DNA from: Moniliophthora roreri
Lineage: Eukaryota > Basidiomycota > Agaricomycetes > Agaricales > Marasmiaceae
Direction: 5' to 3'
NCBI GenBank assembly: GCA_001466705.2
Contig: LATX02000189.1
Span: forward strand, 186,001 to 250,000
Length of the DNA stretch: 64,000 nt
The position numbers were made by a program, and so were the translations under genes. The notes beneath the pieces are model-generated. The model saw only the letters and a list, made by a program, of their open reading frames with translations. It had not been told where the DNA came from and made no database searches. This document shows, one piece after another, positions 23,645 to 34,357 of this stretch. How positions within the stretch are numbered: the first letter of the stretch is position 1; the number at the start of each line of letters is the position of its first letter.

Positions 23645-24088
23645 TCATTTTGATTTCTGTTGGATTGGAAGACGAGGAATGAATATCTGGGGTGCAGTTC
23701 CAAACGGAGGGTAACTGACCGACTTCATCATTAATGTGTCATTTGGTGGTGAGGAAGGCTAAAAGGCAACTTGGAGTTGATGTTTTCGGAAACCAGAGGG
23801 CAAGATGGGGTACGCACTGGCATTGTGTACACCGCTGACTGGGAGTTTTGGGAGAAGCCTGTTTTTTGTTGGAAAGCCTTTTGTAGCTGGAGTCGAGTAG
23901 CAATTGGATGATGAGCAATGCTTCATCTGGCAAGTGAGACAAGAACATACCTTTGCCTCGCTCTCTGCTGCACGTTGAGCGTACATACTGGGGTGTAGAG
24001 GTAGGTTCTGTAAGTTTGAAGCACCCGGTAGCTGATTCAACGAGCTCGAGAGCGTTGGGAATGCTACGATGCTAGCTTTGTTTTGCAT
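23645..24088 (-). CDS. Small uncharacterised protein (about 103 residues), three exons
   Basis: Proposed exons on the minus strand are 24088-23951, 23877-23818 and 23758-23645; both introns have consensus donors (gtatgt, gtgcgt) and AG acceptors and keep the frame. The product starts MQNKASIVAFPTL, contains AQRAAESEAKAFQQKTGF and ends IFIPRLPIQQKSK; there is no Cys once introns are removed, no signal peptide and no membrane span. No family was recognised. The gene looks strongly expressed: a TATA box, a CT-rich leader and an ACCTCCATC context precede the ATG, and three tandem elements sit above the TATA box. The unspliced frame is also open for 109 codons, so splicing is inferred. Confidence 0.5.
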
Positions 24089-24243
24089 GATGGAGGTGGT
24101 TGTCGTCGAAAAGGACTCCGCGATAAGAAGAGTGGTAGATTTGAGAATACAAGTGGCGGAGAGAGAGGACGAGAGGTATGTGTAAGAGTGTATCCCTGAG
24201 CGGGAGGGTTGAGGGAAGGAGATGAGAGGCGCGTATGGGAAGC

Positions 24244-24250
24244 TTATAAA
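24244..24250 (-). promoter_or_regulatory. TATA box of the small gene at 23645-24088
   Basis: TTTATAA on the minus strand, about 155 bp before the ATG, followed by a pyrimidine-rich leader. Confidence 0.55.
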
Positions 24251-24264
24251 CTAGTCGCGGCGTC

Positions 24265-24320
24265 AAACGCCTCGCTGCATCAAAAGGCCTTGCTGCAATC
24301 AAAAAGGCCTCGCTGCATCA
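24265..24320 (-). repeat. Three tandem imperfect elements directly upstream of a TATA box
   Basis: Three units of about 18-20 bp share the core GCCTCGCTGCATC / GCCTTGCTGCAATC / GCCTCGCTGCATC with AAAA spacers (plus-strand reading). They end about 15 bp above the TATA box of the small minus-strand gene, the position expected for activator-binding sites. The binding factor is unknown. Confidence 0.6.
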
Positions 24321-26286
24321 ATGTATCAAGTATTCAATTCCTAGCTACGATCCCCTCACATTGCCTCACATGAGCCACGCCGTAATTGCGAACATCTCCG
24401 TTCCCGGTTACCGTGTTCCTTCCTCCCCCCTTGATAAGCCTTCTCAGATTTGGGGGCACTCTCTGATAGATCCTTTTTCTCACACAGCTCGACTCGATAT
24501 ATCCTTTCCAGAATTGGCCTTTTCCCGGCACCTTTCACCACCTTTCATTCTCTTCTTTTCTCTTTCTCTCTCTCTCTTGTAATTTTCTGCCGCGAGGCAT
24601 ATATGTTCCTCTCTTGATTCTATTCCGTTGCCCGAGTCTTTTTACTTCATCCCACTCACATCGCTGGGAATCACAAATTCAATTCTCAGTCTAGTTATTC
24701 GCTCACAGTGGGTAATCCCCGCAAATCCCAACTAAGGAACTCGGCGGAAGAATGAGCAAATCGTTATGCAATCCAACTCGCAACTGACTCTTTATGACCT
24801 CTCCCCCCCCCCCTTACACCTTTCGATCTGCGCAACTTTGCACTGTTTCTACTGCTGCAATCCAAAAAAACCTCCGTCTCTTTCGTGATGTAATAACGCT
24901 CAGGGATCATCAGGACCTTGGACAACATTCCCTTCCGGCTTTCAATTACAGTTACTGTACCTGCGTCATCCCTTTGACTTGCTCACAATGATTTCATCTT
25001 CTCTGACATGCCTTCACGTCCCAACGTTTTCTCATAGAGTATGATGACGCGGGGACCATCTATGTCATTTATTCACCTGAATTTTTCGAAGCCCTTCAAG
25101 TACACTTCAACTACATTGAATGAACACGTGTATATTGGGATAAATTGTTGTATGAAGTGGTGTGTGAAGTCAACCTTACGGACCGGGAATCTCTGGAACG
25201 ATACCGTACTCATATGGCATTTCATTTCTCGAAACAAGTCTTTTGAACAGTCTCAATGCCGTTCTTCACTCGACTTTTCCGAATCTCAGCGGATTTGCCA
25301 TGGTCTTGGAATCATGCACCAAGATCTGCCCATACACCAAGTTGGTAAAAGAGTCCAAAGAGAAAGAGAGTCGACAACGCCCGGAGTCTATAAAGCCACT
25401 AAATTATGTGTTCCGATCAAACTCTATAAGATCCCTCCAATCATCGAGTTTTGTAGTCATCGTGTGCAAGTCTGCTCGAAGCCTTCGAAGCATCTCCAGC
25501 AGGTCCTAGGGCACTATTCGCAGAACGCAGTAACCTTTCTGGACGCGCAAAGGCTGCACGCCCTTCCGAGGATCAGCCCCAGACTTGTTTCACCCTTTGA
25601 ACCTCTGCAACTAGCGTGTCAGCTCTGTTCGAGAAACAGTGTTCTGGCTCAACAGACTCCGAACACTGTCTTGAGATCGTTTTGCTTCAGGGGCTGGACA
25701 GCACCATCTGACAGAATGCCGAAGAGAATGTCCACGCTATTTCCCCGATGATAGATACACGGTGTGCTGCTCAAGTCAATCGAAAAGATACCTCTCAAGT
25801 GTCAAAGTTCCCCCGGTTCCGAACGTGGGTGAGTTATAATTACTGCGTCTTCAGAAAAAGATCCGACCGCAGAATAGAATCGTGACTAGGCTGCAGGAAG
25901 GGTGGCTTGATGGCATGGTTATGTTGCCAGCATGAGCGCAGTTCAACGCCAGCGGAAGTACGATAAATAACCACCGGAAATTTCAGGTTTACGAAAGCAC
26001 AACTGTTTTAAGTAGTCCCAACACTTGGTGTCAACTCCCTGGACATGGGAAGAATTGTTTCGGACATCACCTTGATGTAGACCGCTTGATTGAATTTACT
26101 TACTACATAACAAGTTACCGCTACGCTCGGATTCCGAAAAGGGGCGCCACATGAGCCCTCTGACCAAGTGATCCCGCATGAGATGTCCCTTTTCTGACGT
26201 TCAAAATAATTGCTGTTCATTCTCTTTTTCAATCTTATGAATCTGGAACTACTCTCGGTCTGTGCTCGTCCTGTCTTCTCCCCTAC
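24321..26286. other. Intergenic region with possible decayed coding remnant
   Basis: A CT-rich stretch near 24540-24580 and no supported gene. On the minus strand at about 25240-25740 there are fragments of charged, helical-looking protein (for example LRRLRADLHTMTTKLDDWRD) in changing frames with stops between them. This suggests a decayed gene rather than an active one. The 236-codon plus-strand frame over the same place is judged a shadow. Confidence 0.35.
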
Positions 26287-28942
26287 TCAATCGATTGCCT
26301 GGACCCCGTCGTAAGCAGGCAGGCGCCGACAGGCCTCAGCCCAGTCAATGGTCCCCTCCACAAGTTCCGTTACCGTCGCGATAACTTCGTCGATTGAGGA
26401 AATTCTTTGATCCATGGTATCGCGTTCACTGCAGAATATAATGTCAACTTCCGAATTCCGATGCAACATTCATCACTCACCGCAGTGTTACAGTCCGGTT
26501 CTGAACAGCTATTAAAAATGAGAGTATCATCAGCAACGTGCGGCTCGTAAGGGGATGAGCGGGTTATTCCGAGTAACGAGACTTACAGGCAAAATCGACG
26601 GTAATGCCGTAGGGGGTTCCCAACTCATCGTTACGAGCGTATCGTTTTCCGATGGATGTGTTTGAATCATCTACTCGGGAGAAGATCCCAGCTCGACGCA
26701 GTTTGGTAGCTAGGAGTCAGGCAACCATCAAAAGGTGTGGGGTAACGGCGCGAAATGAAAACCAAGTCAGCGTTTCGGAGCATAAATAACTCAGTGCATG
26801 AGTCAGAATGGAAAGTAGACGTACAGATTTCATTAACGAGGGGATCAAACTCTTCTTTCGCGCTCAAAGGAACGATAAGAACCTTCGTCGGAGCAACAAG
26901 GGGAGGCAAAGATAACACCTAGAACGAGCCCGTATAGTTAAGTCTAGTTCAGCTGGACCTAGGAAAGGATAGGCTCACCCCACGTTCGACGTCTTGCTCT
27001 CTACTCCAGAAACTGTGCTCCAGTAACGTGTAAAGGATACGGCCAAGTCCGAACGATGGCTCAATAACGTTTGGGGTAAACTCACGTACTATTCATCAGA
27101 AATGGGGAAAACGGGTCAAAAATTGGATGCTTCGCGGTGGAGAAAACTGCGTGCTTACTCGACTGCTTGAAAGTCTTTCGTTCAATCTTGAGCAATTCAG
27201 GTGTTATCTCAAAGTCTTTGCCATCAATGTTGAGGGTTGTGGCACTGATGTAAGCGTTAGACCACTACGGGGCGAGCAGCGGAACGGTCATACCCTTTTG
27301 AGAGTTGATCCTTCAACTTCAGAAGCTCCGGTTCTGCGAGCCCTTCCACGTGTTTTTGCAACACACCAGCGTCTTGCTTGAAAGACTTGCCCAACAGTTT
27401 TTTGTCAAAAGAAACAACCTCCTTCTCCGTGACTATCGGCTCCTTTAATGCCTGTCTGACAACAAGGGGGTGGCCTGTTTTTGCAGAATGAACAGTCAGA
27501 TCGTATGCAGCCCTATCTGCGCAACCAACGCATTCTGTCCATCCAGTCGAGTTCTCAATCTCCGCATCCCAACAATCTGTTGCGTAATGTGCCATTTCAT
27601 TCGACATATGTTGTCTAAACCTCAACCGCTGAGGTTTGATGCCGACTTTGAGCAGGAACGTGCAGATGCGGACCATGAAATATCCGAGGGTTTGGTTGGC
27701 AATAATGCCCTTGTCCACGGCCTCTCCGACAGACATCTTAACAACTTGAGAGCTGCCAGCGGCTTGTACATTGCGGTCCAGAAGGACGAGAACGGTGTTC
27801 CGAACTTCATTAAATTTGGTATGACTTTTGTCGAGGGGGTCGACGTAATGCTCAATCTCTGCCATTGTGAACTCTCGAACTCGCAGCAGACCCGCACGAG
27901 GAGAGATTTCATTACGAAAGGAGCGACCGATCTGGGCTGACGCGAAAGGCACGCGGCCGTTATTGAAATCGAGTAGACGCGAAAAGTTGAGGAAATGGCC
28001 TTGGGCGGTCTCTGGTCGCAGATAACTGCCTAGCGTTAGCATGTTACCATAACTTGTTCGGCATGGCACTTACCCTGGATATCTACCGGTAGGCCCAATG
28101 CTGCTTGTGAACATCAGATTGAACTCTTGAGGCTCAGTGACCTCATTGTCAGTATCGGGGTTTTTGATCTGGTGCTTTCTACAAAGTTCGCCCAATTCAG
28201 GGCCACCAAAGTTGTCTAACTATATTCGATTCATCAGAAGTTTGGTCAGAAAAGAGAGCCCTCGATTGACCAACGGTGTACTCACCTGAGCCAATATGAC
28301 TTCATACTCCTTCACTGACTCGTCCGGCAACTGAACAGCGGCGGTCTTTACTGCTTTCTTCTTCTTCTTCTTGTCCTTCGAGTCGTCCGTAGTTTGTGCA
28401 GCCAAACCCCTTGCTTCTTTATCCCCGGCTAACCTAGCCTCCAATACATTCTTTACCAGGTGGTCTGCACGCAGAACATCACCAGTCTCCGTATCTTTCA
28501 CCATCCAATCCGCGAATCTCGCTACATGTCCAGAAGTTTCGAATACGGGTGCAGGTGTCATGATGGTAGTGTCGAGTTCTAGCATGGAATCCTCGACAAT
28601 AAAGTGCTTGCGCCATTCCGAGATGATGTTGGCTTGCAGTGCGGACCCTGATGGACCATAATCATACAATCCAGCGACGCCCCCGTAGATTTCGAATGCC
28701 GGTGCGTAAAAGAACCTTCTATTGAGTAGGGCTTCTAGGCGAGTTTTATCAAAAGGATGTGCCGTTTTGTTGACAGTCGAGGCCATTTCTGGAGTCGCAA
28801 TGTTGGAGGGGGTGCAGTGTGACGTGTCTCGTTTCTGGGTTCTGTTAGAAAACGCTGGAAGTTTGAGTCCAAAGATTCCTCGTCGTGGAAGGAGTAAAAG
28901 AGTTCTTGGTCTGGCTCCCATACAAAATTCGGTGCGAGTCAC
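26287..28942 (-). CDS. GRS1: Glycyl-tRNA synthetase, probably cytosolic and mitochondrial forms
   Basis: A minus-strand multi-exon class II alpha2-type enzyme. The catalytic start is [20 protein letters not shown]. Motif 2 is [20 protein letters not shown] (near 27880) and motif 3 is [17 protein letters not shown] (near 27030). The C-terminal anticodon-binding domain ends with [13 protein letters not shown] and a final helix. A Lys-rich insertion ([12 protein letters not shown]) sits after the first catalytic segment. Two in-frame starts are credible. The ATG at 28786 gives MASTVNK, a cytosolic enzyme; the ATG at 28942 adds 52 residues rich in Arg, Ser and hydrophobics ([17 protein letters not shown]) typical of a mitochondrial presequence. 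One gene making both isoforms is known for yeast GRS1. The enzyme charges tRNA-Gly. Confidence 0.95.
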
Positions 28943-29287
28943 GATATCGTCGAGTCACATCGATCGCGTCGATCCCAACAGAAAAACAGCGCGATTTTGC
29001 CGACCCGTATACTAGCCGAGGCAGCGACGAAATTCTACCTCCACTGTGACTCCATATAGCAAAAAAGTAACCAAATCGAATGGTTGAAGGCATTTATTGA
29101 AGACAAGTGTGCATATGCTGCAGTACGATGGAGAGATAATGAAATGCTGCTATTCTAAACATATTGATAGTCCTGGGGGTTATAGCCCCACGCGCGGCAT
29201 GAGAGGACCTGGAACAGTGGGAAAAGAGATGATGATGATGAGGATATTCTATCGCCTCCGAGAGGTCGTGGAATCACGACTTCGAAA

Positions 29288-31666
29288 CTAGACATGCAAT
29301 GCGCTCTGCATCTGAACATAGCCCCGTGCCATCCAGTCCTGTGGTGACAAACGCTCATCTGTGTGATAGTTACGAGCAAAAAGGAGGTCGTTTTCCGGTA
29401 CAAATGCCCAGCGTGCAGGATCAGGGGCAGCAGTCGATGTGATGGCCTTTAGTTCGTTTCCTATTCATTCAAGCCAAGACCTGCAGGTCAGTCACCCCAA
29501 CAAGAATCCGGGGCCAATGACGCACTAATGATGTTCTGCGTGAAATGATCCAAGTTCTGCAGGCATTTGTTTTCAGCTGGGGGGAAATCTCCGAAAAATA
29601 AGGCAAGGGTGCTCACAAGGTCGTTCTTGTCGTAACCAAAAGGATCTAGAAATAGACGAACGGTGAATGAGCATCATGATGTATCCAGTGGAATGTTGGA
29701 TGAGTCGTAATAACGGAACAAAAAAGAACATTACGCACTTTCAATTTCCTCTCCTGCAACGAGGAACCCAAAGAATATGAACGCCAAAATGACAGTCGCC
29801 GGAATCGTTAACCATTTGAGGGTAAGCCAGATCTGTGGGGGCTGGCATCGCAATTGAACAAGGTGTCAAGTGATATGTGCAGCACAAGTCAGTCGACATA
29901 AGGTTAAGCTGGAAGCTTCCTCCAAGGAGACTTCCTGACGCAAGACTTACGAGAGCGAAACAGTATATGATGGTGACAACCCAAAGATGTATTGAATAAG
30001 AAAAAGGGATAGGCGTCGTTCGTATCCTCTCAAGGCCTGTCAAGCTATCCACCAGCTGATTCAAAGCAAGAATCAGGGTGTCTGGGCAAAGCAATTTGCG
30101 AACTTCGTGGAATATGAATTGAAGGTGAAACTCACTGGTGGTCGGAACATCCATGGTCTTCCGAACCTGCAATGCGGAGATGTAAGAACTCTGACGCAAA
30201 GGGTCAGTGTTACGGCTGTGAAATAGAATAGGTCGTGTGCGCACCAAATACAGAGAAATTTCCAAAGGCAAATTGTGGGATATAGTCTTGTTTCGCATCT
30301 GCGCCCTCACTTTGGCTGCCTTCTTTCCTTTCACATTTTTGCCCCTCTTGGTTAGCATCTTGACGAATAGGGAGAACGGAAAGATGTCGAAGAAGTGATA
30401 CTTTGGAGGGTTTTTCGGCGGAAGGAGATACATCTCATCTGCGCGAGTAAGAATAACTTTCTCGCGATCAACAGAGGGAATGGAACCATTGCTGGGGTAC
30501 GAGCGTGGGCCATCATGGGCACTCGTCATTGCCTGAAATTGAGCTCTCCGGGATATGTTGGGCGTAGTGACAGGAAGAGGAAGATGATGTTGCCCTTCGG
30601 ACGCAATTTCCAGTGCCTTTTTCTCTTCTACTTCGCTCGTGCGTCTGTGAACCGAAGAAGAACCACCTTCGGATGGATGTGATTCTGGAGAAGACGCATT
30701 CGTTGAAGGATGGCCATGACCTCCATGCAGATCTGCTGGTTTACTGAGTTCTGCACTTGACGGTATTCCTGGAGGTAGAGCATAAGCTGGAAGGAACTTC
30801 ACGAGATAGTAAAGGTCCCTAAATTATCCAAGTTAGAGAAAGTCAACGTGGCAAACATCGCTGCACCGCTTTGACATACTCGTAGTAGATTCCATCCTCA
30901 CCCCTGAGATAGTGCTTCACGGCGACACTGAATGCTTCTAAAAGATTGATCACAGTCTTCTTCTCAATCATAGCCTTGGCTTTCAGTTCATCCGCAGATT
31001 CAGTCTCTGTGGCTGGGGGATCTAGTCTCGAAGAAGTCAGAATCTAGTTGCCGGTGTAGAAGGCAGACAATACCTGGGATATGGAACCAAGTTGTCCTTG
31101 CAAACGTACGAGTCGCCAGAATGATTTGGGACCAGAGTCTCCTCCCTTCATTGTATCTCTCAAACGACGAAGTGGTTCGGTAAGAAACCACAAAACCCAG
31201 GACTGTACCAATCCTATTTATCGTCAGAAAAAAATGCATTCATACTGTAGCCTTGGAGCCTACACTGTTAATAAAGTGGGCTGAATCACGAGTTGGTGGC
31301 CTTGGTGGTTGAGGATTGTAATCAAAGTAGCCCATGCACCGAAAAATATCAAGATGTGCCAGCATCTAAATAGAGCCGTTGCCAATAGAGTATTTATAGT
31401 CGAAGTGCCTGTTTTGCGTCGCGGCGCAAAGCTGAGGAAGTCGAGGAAGAGTCAAGACCAACGTCGGGCATTGCTAACCACATCTGGCAAAAAGTACTCA
31501 CGGATCATCCACTGTCCCGAACCCCCGGTGGGATATAGTTCCCGATTTCTTCAGTCCAGTCACCTTCATCCACAGCGTCAGTCAAGTTCGAAGAAAGGCG
31601 AGAAAAATCGGGATATATCACCTTTTGGGACTTTTTCCGCTCAAGAACGACCTCTGCACTTTGCAT
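29288..31666 (-). CDS. Bestrophin-like (UPF0187) anion channel protein
   Basis: Minus-strand, multi-exon. The family signature follows the second membrane segment: GTVLGFVVSYRTTSSFERYN then RRLWSQIILATRTFARTTWF (31060-31210), preceded by a hydrophobic exon ILIFFGAWATLITILNH. A long cytosolic loop (Ser/Pro/Glu-rich, 30420-30800) separates this from ALQVRKTMDVPTT and late membrane segments (FSYSIHLWVVTIIYCFAL, WLTIPATVILAFIFFGFL). The conserved acidic IE-PFGYDKNDL motif, a likely Ca2+-clasp equivalent, leads to the C-terminus. Related proteins are chloride/bicarbonate channels. The start is uncertain: MQSAEVVLERKK at 31666 is the best ATG, but the junction of the first exons (31380-31500) is not clean. 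Confidence 0.85.
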
Positions 31667-32068
31667 TTGTCCTTGGATACCGGGTTGGAAATTCACCTCA
31701 CCGTTATATGTTGTCCTCGGAGAGGTATTTAAGTTGGAACTGTGCAGGTGAGCGATTGGACTGGAGGAGATGATGGTTCGGATGGTGGTGCGTCGTGTGA
31801 GTTGCTAGAAGCCTAGTGGAGCTCCACTCTGGAGACAGACGCTTGCACTCATGTTGACCTGACATGTATCAGCGGGATCTCCGCGTCATAATCTAATAGC
31901 CTTGGCTTTCCTCGTGTTGCCAAGTATGAGGTTGTCGAAGCCAGAGTTCTTGTCGATGGGGTTGACAATGAACTTTTAGTCTTTGTTGACGATCCATACT
32001 ATCCTCTGAAATACGAATACCCCATCTACTCTCAGACTGCAGCTTGCAAGGGGCCACAACTCGGTAAT
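31667..32068. other. Short intergenic region
   Basis: The spacer between the presumed start of the bestrophin-like gene and the stop of the small gene at 32069. No gene was seen. It should hold the bestrophin promoter. Confidence 0.4.
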
Positions 32069-32443
32069 TCAAATAACTGGAAGAGTTGGAATTTCCACTT
32101 CGGGACTCGGTTGTTGCTGAAAACGTGTTCTCGTGTTGCCGATTATTACCTCGATCTGTTTCAGCGTCTCCTGGTGCTCACGGTTTAGTGCTATGCAACG
32201 ATATACAGTCCGTTTCGGACAGCACCATGGACTGTGCAGTGGTATTGTTCTTATCATGTTAACCAGTAGATATGCATCTTACCCGTCAAGCATGGCATTA
32301 ATGATAGAAACCTCTGTCATACTTCTGTTAACCTTACCAGAGTAATCAGGCTTCGAAAGCATGTCAAAGTTCAAAGTGACTTCAAAGTTACTTCCAACCA
32401 CGCTAACCCGGGCAGAGAAGTCCACAAGTGGAGAAAAAGACAT
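32069..32443 (-). CDS. Small uncharacterised two-exon protein (about 107 residues)
   Basis: Exons 32443-32283 and 32231-32069 (minus), with an intron of 51 bp starting gtaaga and ending cacag. The spliced frame begins MSFSPLVDFSARVSVVGSNF, continues VNRSMTEVSIINAMLDG, crosses the junction into PWCCPKRTVYRCIALNRE, and ends with a helical segment QETLKQIEVIIGN and a Pro-rich tail. Neither exon alone looks like much, but the splice keeps the frame and removes an in-frame stop. No family was recognised. The ATG may be internal to a longer gene: an upstream frame starting MNTTVPGG at about 32533 ends at a good donor but does not join in phase. Confidence 0.45.
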
Positions 32444-33440
32444 ACCAGTTGTTTGGGAAGTGGTAAAGGACCGGGGACGTTATTGAGGTCGATACTATTA
32501 CCAAGTAATCCACCCGGCACAGTAGTGTTCATATGACATTGTCAGCAGAAGATGGAACGTTGTTGCGTTCAAGACTCGTGCCATAGTGGCTGAAGAATAA
32601 GAGCCCACGAATCGTTCGTTAGGCACAGGATACCAATAGATGGCCTGCCGTGTCGGGTCATGCTGAGCCAACGTTGAAGAGAGCGTGAGCCAACTTGCTG
32701 GTTTACCTGAACCCGCAGTTTAAGAGATTTCCGAGGACTCACCTGGGACTCACCCGCGACTTTGAGTTCACCGGCGCTGTACCTAGACCTCGTGCACGTT
32801 CGAGGTCACTGCGGTCCCAATAAAAGCACAACTAAAGATGTTGCGTGTATTCCCGAAACGAACATGGATCATGTATCTGTCAAGGCGGAAGTCCCGGGCA
32901 CAGTCCGTTGCCTTGGATTTTGAGCATCAACGCCACAGCCGGATTTCAATGTCTACCAAGGAACATGTAGATTTAGTTCTAGAAGTCGCAATAAACGAAA
33001 TACCCCACTTCGCGGAGTTTTAGCCAAAATACAGCGTAGATCAGGACTGAACGCCCCTGAGTATGGTGGACGTGTCAAAGCAGGAGCCCGAAAACATGAC
33101 AATTCCTGACATGGTCTCCAGAAAGAACGGATGGAATATGCAGGGTCACTCAAGGCCCAAGAGCATTCTAGGCGGTGCGTATACCCCTATCTTCGGTTTC
33201 TTGAATCTGGTGATATTTTGAGGCTGAGTTGTGGAATTGATGTTATCAGTGATGGTCAAATGCGAGGCAAAGGGCATTCTGGAAGAACTGAGCGATGTGT
33301 TATTCCAGAACGCAAGTACATAACAAGGAAAGAACGCAATCTACCGAACTAACTGGAAGGGCAATCCCGAAAGATGTTGAAAAAATTCGGCGATTCGGTA
33401 TTGATACATACACATAATGATACATGCAAGGCAAGTTGAT
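32444..33440. other. Intergenic region, nothing recognised
   Basis: About 1 kb between the small gene and the 3' end of BNA1. Only short, low-quality frames on both strands. Pyrimidine/purine imperfect repeats of 'acctgggactcacccgcgactttgagttcacc' type occur near 32740-32775. Confidence 0.4.
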
Positions 33441-34127
33441 TCATTTGGGTTCTGCTACCGCTCCACAGTGTTTACATTGCCTGAGTTCTTCATTTTGCTG
33501 CCACTTCATGATAACAGGCTTTAGTTGACTACCGAGATCAGTGCAATGGAAGGATTCTTCATAGATGATCGTAGGCTTCTCATGCACTGATGAACGGCAA
33601 TACCAACGAAGTCGGTCTAAGAATTGATATCAACTTTATCGACTTGAGAAGGCGATAGCGCTTAGAACGCACCGATAGATCCTTCTGGACGTTCTCTCTC
33701 CATCACGATTCCAATCGTATCCGCAAACCGCACAGGATTATGAGGCGTATTAGCTGTCCAATATCAAGTAAGACCGAGTTATCATGCGACTAGGTGTCTG
33801 AATGACCTGGCAACAAGAACATTTCGCCTTCTTCAATCCTTATGTCCTTGAAAGCGTCCTCGTCGACGACTCGTAGAAGCATTCCACCTTTATATTGATA
33901 GAACCATTCCTGAAACGCCCAATCCAGCGCTCATATCGCACAAGAGTCAGGACTGAACCTACTTCAGTTTGATTGACATGGTAATCATTCCTTTCATTTG
34001 GCCCTCCCACTGCCATCATGATGAAATCGCCTCCCTTATATAGGCAAAAATTGTTGACAGGGGGCTGCAGAAGCTTCTCATTCTCTGCAAGCCACCGGGG
34101 AAAGTTGATTGGAGGTAGTAGAGGCAT
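33441..34127 (-). CDS. BNA1: 3-hydroxyanthranilate 3,4-dioxygenase
   Basis: A minus-strand gene beginning [20 protein letters not shown], the typical family start. The cupin metal site is in NDYHVNQTE joined to [12 protein letters not shown] (His and Glu ligands), followed by [32 protein letters not shown] (second His) and the C-terminal CKHCG knuckle, which binds a second structural iron in many homologues. The enzyme opens the ring of 3-hydroxyanthranilate to the precursor of quinolinate in the kynurenine route to NAD+. It is cytosolic and about 185 residues long, normal for the family. The gene is divergent from the coiled-coil gene at 34358, with 230 bp between starts. Confidence 0.95.
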
Positions 34128-34357
34128 ATCGGTCGGCGGGGCAGTGTGGTGCGAGGAGTCAAAATTGCTGAATCAGAATCAGCATGTATGATATCCGACA
34201 TTCCGACCATCATGTGAAAGCCGTGACTTTGCACGCGACAAAGGTCAGAAGGGCCGACGGCGCTGGCCGTACCTCTCTTGCCTTTTTTCCCTTTGCTTTG
34301 CCACTCCTGTAAGCTGCACGACTTTCGAGAAACTTGGACTTTCTCAAATTTCAAACC

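Noticed and set aside
25041..25751. 236-codon plus-strand frame
   Set aside because: No recognisable features. The opposite strand has more protein-like fragments, so this frame is probably a chance opening.
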